A stretch of DNA of 64,000 nt from assembly GCA_025618425.1 (NCBI GenBank), contig CM046837.1:19739577-19803576 (forward strand), read 5' to 3'. Positions 57,115 to 64,000 of the stretch are shown piece after piece. Under the pieces are notes generated by a model. The model ran no database searches. It was not told where the DNA came from and saw nothing but the letters and a program-made list of their open reading frames with translations. The translations under genes and the position numbers were made by a program. The stretch comes from Heliocidaris tuberculata. Taxonomy: Eukaryota; Echinodermata; Echinoidea; Camarodonta; Echinometridae. Every line of letters begins with the position of its first letter. The first letter of the stretch is position 1.

Positions 57115-57289
57115 CAGTGGAAACTCTGTATAACGAGGTCCTTGGGACCATTAAAATTACCTTGTTATAGCAGGAATCTCGTTATATCAGGTTAAAAACA
57201 CAATAGAATATAAAGAGTTGGGACTAGAATATTACCTTGTTATATCAGGAATATTGTTATATCAGACCTCTTTATCCTGAGTTCCACTG
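57115..57289. mobile_element. 175-bp pogo/Tigger-like MITE
   Basis: Ends 'cagtggaaactc' and 'gagttccactg' bordered by TA (57,113-57,114 and 57,290-57,291). The interior repeats 'gttata.caggaat'. Partial relatives occur at about 57,830-57,925 and 58,607-58,690 ('acagtggaaact', 'gctataacaagattcc'). Confidence 0.7.
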
Positions 57290-58126
57290 TATATTGCTAA
57301 ATGGCTGACATTTGGAAATGAATTCATTAGGGCAAAGCAGTGGGGACCTTATTTTGAATATTTCACACCTATTGATTTTATTTATAAATGTTCAAGTTCA
57401 CAACAGTTCTATAACTTCAAATACAATTGAATAATACCCCGTCATAATAAGACTTGGTGTTCACATTGCAATTATTGTAATTACTAAGATGAAAGTGTAA
57501 GGTCTTCTATGATGTAAATGTACATTAGCTGTATATAGTTTATATTAAAATGAATGAAAAATCATACAAGATGAATTACCTTGCATCCAGTGTCTTCTGT
57601 GTTTTGTGAATTGCAGTGTGCAATTTATTTGGGATCACAAATTGAGATAACAGACGGACGAATCCTCTAACAACAAACTCCTAGGGACCGAGGAGCTAAT
57701 ACAGGGCTCAACACTCGTAGGTGCCCGGGACACATGGCTCCAAAAATTTAGGCCCGGACCCAATTTAAATATTTTAGCATAGGCTCAATGAATACAGGCC
57801 CATTAGTGTGGAGCCCTGGCTAATACCTTGTTTATTAAAAGCTGGTTAAATTAGGAATGTTGTTAGATCAGGGTTTAAAGACAATGGAAAACAAAAATGT
57901 ACAGTATAGTGGAACTGACAAAATACCATGATTCCTCTGTATGGAGTGAGAGAGAGAGTAGCAAGATGGAATGGAGAAGGTGTGTAAGTACAGTGAGGTC
58001 AAGTCAGAGTATAGAATTTAAGAAGGGCGAGAGGGAGGAAAAGTAACCGATTAACAGAAAAATAGATATGTTGGGTTAAAAAAAGCGAAAGAGATGAAAA
58101 AGAATTTTCTGAATGTGAGTCGACAG

Positions 58127-58543
58127 AAAAGCCATCGGCATACTATACGATTGTTCTGTGGTCCGATTTTGGAAGAAAATTAAATATTTGATAACAATGA
58201 AACGCAGAAAATCCTTTGGATTCGTGTTCCGAAGAGTTATATAGAAAGTAAAATCTAAAATACTGCCTATTGTGAGCTTTCTAGTCAGAGGGAAGGCTAA
58301 ATTGGCTCCAAATCTTTAGTGACGTCTGAGCAGTCCTACGATTGTCCACGATTTGAAGCTGATTTGGCCCTAGTTCCGTTGGACAGCCGATAACGCACCA
58401 AATTCCATAATTAGTATTCATCTTATTGTCCAGAACCTGAATCAGGAAGATTTTATTTGTTTAAATGTCCATATTTAATGCTGTCGTGATTTATTTCCGA
58501 AATCGCATCGCAGTCGATCGTATATTGTGCTGTGGGCTTAAAA
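58127..58543. mobile_element. Non-autonomous element, 'catcggcatacta' ends, copy 2
   Basis: Same family as 55,996-56,440 but inverted and diverged; left 'aagccatcggcatactatac', right 'gtatattgtgctgtgggctt'. Confidence 0.6.
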
Positions 58544-58758
58544 TGCATAGCATGAATTGAGGAGAGCCAGACAAAAATTTCATATTTATATAAATGCTAC
58601 TCTGTACAGTGGAAACTAACAGAGAGCTCTGCTATAACAAGATTCCTGATATACATGTAATTTTGCTGGTCCCAGGTCCTTGGTCCTTATGTTCCTTTGT
58701 TTTTTTGTTTTTTATCCTGATATATTTTATACACACAAACAGAAATATTTATCACTTT

Positions 58759-59035
58759 TTCACATTCGGCCTGTGCCCCCCGTCCTTTTGAAACCCAAGT
58801 GGCATACATGTACCTCGACAACACAACTACAAGATTGTGCCCCCATTTGAGGTGATGACCCTTCTCTCTTTTGCATATCAAAGAGTATTTTGGAAATTTG
58901 GAGTAAAAAGACACCCCCAAATCCTGCTGAACTTGTTTTTCCCTTTGTGCTTGTTTCTTTGAAATTTAATTTTGCTTGTGAGAAAATTTTTGAATACTGC
59001 GCTCCCTCTTTTACATAATCTTGGATCCGCCCCTG
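58759..59035. mobile_element. 5'-truncated hAT-type MITE, 'ggatccgcccctg' family
   Basis: The right end 'cttggatccgcccctg' matches the 30,928 and 23,141 elements. The direct repeat 'atcactttt' flanks it (58,751-58,759 and 59,036-59,044), yet the left terminal repeat is missing: the sequence starts at 'ttcacattcggcctg'. It contains the 'gcttgtgagaaaatttttga' module. Confidence 0.7.
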
Positions 59036-59091
59036 ATCACTTTTGGCTAATACACGTAGGCCTGCATTAGGAAGGGATCCTGGAAAAAGTC

Positions 59092-59278
59092 TAAAGGACT
59101 GGTCACATTTGTCCGATAACGATAACGATAGAGCGATTTTTTTTTTTTTTTAAAGGTACACCCTAGAGCTGCCCTACTATTAAGAGACATGAGCATACAT
59201 GTACACAGCATATAGTAGGGAGTACCTTTAATTGAAAATCTATTAATCGTTATCGGACAAATGTGACCAGCCCTTTAG
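59092..59278. mobile_element. 187-bp foldback MITE
   Basis: 'ctggtcacatttgtccgata' pairs with 'tatcggacaaatgtgaccag'; the outer 'ctaaagg' and 'cctttag' extend the inverted repeat. Inner arms 'ggtacaccc' and 'agtaccttta' are also inverted in part. Confidence 0.7.
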
Positions 59279-59279
59279 T

Positions 59280-62200
59280 TCCCATTACACTTTGGCAGTC
59301 ATCTTCTAGTACCAACACATTCTTTCTTCAAATGAAGGTTGCACTATTTGTTCTGGGTCAGGTTGACTAGACCTTAGAAACAATCTGTAATGGAGAATTT
59401 GTGATATTCCATCTGCACTATATACATGTACATGTATTCATGTACATGTTTTATGCAATGTTTTATGCAACTTCAGATTAGGAAAAACCTAATCGAACAG
59501 AATAATCTGTGCAAGCAAATACATGTATAAATCTTCAATTATTTATTTAATGATATTGGTCTCCTAAAAGTTGTACTTTTCTGAACATCTATATGGCTAC
59601 ATCACCCCTACTATATGCATCTCTCTCTCTCTCTCCCTTCTTTTCCCCTCTCTTCTCAAATTTCATCGAAATTCAACCCAAAGCTATGACAGTGAAAACT
59701 GTCAATAGTAAAATCAAGTACACCTGAATTCAATCAGCAGTTGCTTGTGTGGTGCTAGAGCGCAATTTTATTGGATCTGGTAGTTCACATCATCAAAGGT
59801 GCATTTCCACACTTGTTTCTCTAAGAAACAAATTCAAACTCCACTTGCATCATATTCTTGAATAATTGTTTTCATTGGTAGAATGTACAGTTATCTACAT
59901 GTATTACTTTTATGTATTAATTTTATCGTTGTTTCTGTAAATTCAATCTCAATACCTGATCACGGCACTTATTTTGCAATCTAAAATTCATGGATATGTA
60001 CCAGTTATTTGAAATGATATATGAGATTGCCAAAAAAAGTGGTAAATCATCACCGTAATATGAACCTATTTTTTTACAGTGACTTTTACTTCTTGAAAAG
60101 TCTGTATCCTTGATTAAATTCACAGTACACCAGTTTAAATATATGTTAAACATTTAGTACACATGATTTTATCAACCAGACTGAAATACATGTAAGAGTG
60201 AATTTTCACACTCAAAATGATGTGAACTTACGCGCTATTTTTTTTTCTAAGCATTACCATAGCAACAACTTCTCACTGAACAATGCATCTTCCACCGAGG
60301 CTTAATTCACATCAATTGTCATCATCTTTTCTGTGCAACATTGAATAGTTAACTGGACTTTGAATGTAAATGGTAGAAGCACTGATTTCATATTGTGTTA
60401 CATTTCTCAAAACAGATAACAATTCTGTACATGTATTTGGATCCATTTTTGACATTTCATGGTGTCTGGTAGAAAAGCATCGGCTCGGATAATATTAATA
60501 ATCTAAACTACACTGTATAAGGAAAGTTTGTGATCAAGCCCTTCCTGGCACCAAGATGGATGCCTAAATTGCTTTCCTTGTACATGTGAAATGTGTATTT
60601 CAATTTTCATTCTCTGAAATATGATCCACTTTGAGAATAAAATGTTCAAACTGAGTTTGTAAACATATGGATGAAATTTAGGCTAGTGGAAAAATGTGTA
60701 AACTCAATGCTGCTACCATTCATATAAAATCTAGTACACATATATCACTTTTCCATCACAATTCCATAAACATGAAGTATTTCACCTGAACAAAATTATA
60801 ACTTTGCACAACTTGCTGCCCACCAAAACCCTACCAAGGCACTACTGCAAGGCTACTCTTCCACACACACATACATGACTTATATTAATAATTAGTGTAT
60901 AAAATATATTGATTAGTGTAGATTTACATGATACTCATCATTTCTTTCTAAACATCTATTGGTTTGGTGAAAGACAGTGATTAAAGTACTACCATAGATA
61001 AAGTCACAATAAATAGAATTATTAATCTGAACACAGTGTTCTCTTTTTTGTCAGGTGCTCTAAGCATATAGTGCTGCTGAATACATGTATAATACTATCT
61101 CTGGATACAACTAATGAATTCAAACATGATTTTTAAATACAGGCATAAATTTTGCCTTGAGTTCTTGAAGATGAACTACATCATCAACATGAGATGAACA
61201 TTTTGAATTATCTTGCAGCAAGTAGGCATCAAATATGAATACAACAACTATATGTACTATTCTACGGCTATAAAGACTTAACGAGGCACAATTTTGTCCA
61301 ACCGTCAGCTACGTTATAAGGTAGTACCGGCTAATTGCAGAAATAACAAAGCCTACCTACAAATATGTTTCATTCTCGCCCTAATTTCAACATACTTATT
61401 ATCTCATATTTTGAACGTTTGGTGCTGTATATCTCGCCATGAACAATCTTCAGCTATAAACAGCAGTAGTATTTGAATCGATCTTGAAGCAGGATTTAGC
61501 AAAAATCCTCAAAAGAAGAATTAAAATTTAAGACTATCTGCAGTAATGTGGAGTGAAAAGTAAACTCAAACATTACATACATCATATATCCTGTCAAAAG
61601 TCCTACTTCTGTTTCAATAGCATGACTGTTTACTAATGATCTGTCAAGCATAAATTCAGAAGAATTTATTATCTTACATGTGGCAATCTGCAAATAGTCG
61701 ATAAGTACCTTCAAAACAGTCTGCACATTAAAAAACACAAACAAGATTGCCATACAATACTAGTAAAATACAGCACTTTAGATGTTACAAATATCCATTT
61801 TACTGTTCTTTACACAGTGCTCAGTGCCACGCAGCTTTCACCAGACCACTGTGAAGACAATTGAATTTCATAAAAATTCATCTTCAAACTCTGATATCTT
61901 AATTACTATATTAATACATCTGTTTGTAGTGCTGTATACAGCAAGTATATTTTCTCCTTATATAGTTTTTTTTTTACTACACATTCTTTTTTCTTTTTCA
62001 ATTCCATAAATTATTTGGGGAAATGAATATATATGTACACATGTATCTAATGCAGAATTTTTTTTCTATCTTTAACTACTAAGTATTTCTGATTTTGTAT
62101 ACATAATATGAAATAGATGATTAAAGCTTTAGGACACACAGAAAAAACATCCTCTTTGAAAAGACACATATTCTAATAACAAATACAAATACAAATATAC

Positions 62201-62524
62201 AATATCTTAGAATACACTTTTCTAAGTTAAGGTAAAGGCAAAAACTAAGTGCATGTCCATGTACATACTATGTAGCATGCTAGGAAACTGGAAAAAGAGG
62301 AATTGTTTTACACTCCTGAATAGATTTACTTTTTCTATACTCCTCATGCAAAATGTAAACAAAATATCAATGAATATTTTAAGGCATAAAGTGAACAAAC
62401 AAAAATATAATGATGATCAAAACACATGTAAATGTACTCCATATACATGTATTTGCACCTGGTTGCTTACAAACACTGTTTACAATTGATTGATGAGCCT
62501 TTCTGCTTTTCATTAAGTTGAATT
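59280..62524. other. A+T-rich, no gene or transposon end recognised
   Basis: Low in recognisable transposon ends compared with the rest of the window and rich in 'tacatgta' motifs. It could be long 3' UTR or intergenic DNA of a neighbouring gene; nothing in it proves either. Confidence 0.4.
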
Positions 62525-62756
62525 TTGTAAATTTAAGCAGCAAAATTTAATCTTTTTTTATCTGTATATTTCTTCAATTCATTAACATGAACAAAGTACT
62601 AGTAAATGTATTCAGAAGCAGATGCCTGATGGTTATAAACTTGTAAATTTAAGCAACAAAATTTAATCTTTTTTATCTGTATATTTCTTCAATTTATTAA
62701 CATGAACAAAGTTCTAGTAAATGTATTCAGAAGCAGATGCCCGATGGTTATAAACT
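62525..62756. repeat. Two tandem copies of a 116-bp unit
   Basis: 'ttgtaaatttaagca.caaaa' starts each unit at 62,525 and 62,641, and each ends 'gatggttataaac'. Only a few differences, so the duplication is recent. Confidence 0.9.
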
Positions 62757-63385
62757 TGTTGAGGGCACTGCTGGCATGTGCATAATTCCTTTTCAAAAAC
62801 CATCTCTTGATTTCATGTCTAAAAGGGAGACCTGACAATGAAAATAGACAATTTTCAAGGTTGTTTGATACATATAAATTACCATACGTATTCACTAGCA
62901 GTTAAGTATGGTGAAAACAGAGGTTATTTATATAAGACACGTTTACTTGGTCACTACACTGCAATACAGCATACAGTATATTGCAATTTCCCAATACAGA
63001 GATACATACATGAAATTACCATCATTTAGATATACACGAGGATATAGATTTGTGAAAGACGTGCAAAGATTGTACTAAAAATGCACTTGGTTTGTTCAAA
63101 AATTAAGCACTTGTTGCACAACACTTGTGAGTTGGTGAAAGACACTATTCAATAACAGCTACACGTAGAGAGAATACAACAGCAACAAAAGAACATTTAA
63201 GGATGAAAAACTTATAGCTCCATAGCCAAAGTGTTCAAAGTTGATCTAACATGATTTAAATGCTACAAACCTTTTCAGAATCACAACTGAGGTATTCACT
63301 CGCAATGCTTGTTAAGAATAAGAAGTAATGCAATATCACAAGAAATTGTAATGTCTTTGATCGCAGAGAATCCATCCTTGTATTA
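62757..63385. other. No gene seen
   Basis: A+T-rich sequence without recognised features. Confidence 0.45.
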
Positions 63386-63392
63386 CATGGAC

Positions 63393-63822
63393 CAGAGCTG
63401 CCAAGTTCTATTTTGCAATTTCAGTATTCTTAACCCCCAAAACCAGTATTTTGGCAAAAAAATCAGTATTTTTCTGCGTGGCAAATAAATGCATGTATAT
63501 CAGCAGAGTTTGATCACTGATTACATTTCAGTCCCACACGCAGACAATCATGTCGTACATGTAGCATAAGCAAAGCACACAGTAAACATACTTGGCATAC
63601 GAACGGATATCCGATACGTATACGTCTACCCGTTAGCGCGCGGAGTGCGCACCAGCCATGCCACAGACTAATACATGATTGACACGGCGCACGCACCGGC
63701 CATAGACTATATACATAACTGATTTTGTACATTTCCGTATTTCAACATGAAAAACCGTACTCCCGTATTTTAACTTGATTTCCGTACGAAATACGGGAAA
63801 TCCGTACTACTTGGCAGCTCTG
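63393..63822. mobile_element. 430-bp hAT-type element
   Basis: Perfectly inverted ends 'cagagctgccaagt' and 'acttggcagctctg'. The direct repeat 'catggac' flanks it (63,386-63,392 and 63,823-63,829). The sub-terminal region has 'cagtattttggc' and 'ccgtacgaaatacggg' repeats. Non-coding. Confidence 0.75.
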
Positions 63823-64000
63823 CATGGACAGTAATACTGTCAATCCTGTCTATTAAGGCCACCTCAGGAACACAGAAAAAGTGGTCATTGTAGATGGATA
63901 TCCTCTCTAGACAAGTTTTACAATGCCTATTCCTTCTACAAAATACTTTGGTCACATCAAAAGACATCAGAGTCTCTTGAAAGATATGTTGGAAGGGAGA

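Noticed and set aside
59923..63967. Several 60-85-codon frames at the right edge
   Set aside because: No domains, no mutual phase or splice consistency, and A+T-rich composition.

Overview
The window is eukaryotic nuclear DNA from an invertebrate: there are spliced genes with GT-AG introns, many small DNA transposons, foldback elements, microsatellites, long poly-G/poly-C runs and frequent 'acatgtac'-type motifs. An echinoderm, perhaps a sea urchin, fits the repeat texture and the bacterial-type cholesterol oxidase gene, but this is an inference from style, not a proof. There are no bacterial operons, rRNA genes or CRISPR arrays.

Two host genes are clear. (1) A cholesterol oxidase-like FAD/GMC oxidoreductase runs on the minus strand in at least six exons from about 20.6 kb down to its stop at 12.36 kb; the coding phase is preserved across all five introns, and the true N-terminus may lie further upstream. 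(2) The orthologue of the vertebrate splicing-speckle protein PNISR runs on the plus strand from an ATG at 39,976 through eleven or twelve coding exons to about 53.6-54.1 kb, ending in a long Arg/Ser/Asp/Glu repeat domain. A possible untranslated first exon lies at about 34.1-34.25 kb.

Most of the rest is transposon debris, much of which can be delimited to the base from target-site duplications (TSDs). There are many hAT-type elements with 8-bp TSDs (2.8, 14.4, 17.0, 17.3, 18.3, 30.9, 35.0, 39.3, 58.8 and 63.4 kb) and TTAA-flanked elements (4.8, 11.3, 26.9, 36.4, 46.4, 48.2 and 49.0 kb). A four-level Russian-doll insertion sits at 20.7-25.3 kb: a PIF/Harbinger-like element contains a Tc1-like element, which contains a MULE-like element, which contains a hAT-like element with an internal minisatellite. 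From 28.4 to 31.6 kb lies a minus-strand reading frame with a retropepsin-like segment, split by two elements whose removal restores one frame.

Layout: 0-12 kb, repeats with no recognised gene; 12.4-20.6 kb, the oxidase gene with transposons in its introns; 20.7-33 kb, nested transposons, microsatellite and the retroelement-like frame; 34-39.8 kb, foldbacks and a transposase-derived zinc-finger fragment, possibly within PNISR intron 1; 40-54 kb, PNISR, whose last large intron holds a TTAA element with a higher-order tandem repeat; 54-64 kb, A+T-rich sequence with small elements and no recognised gene.
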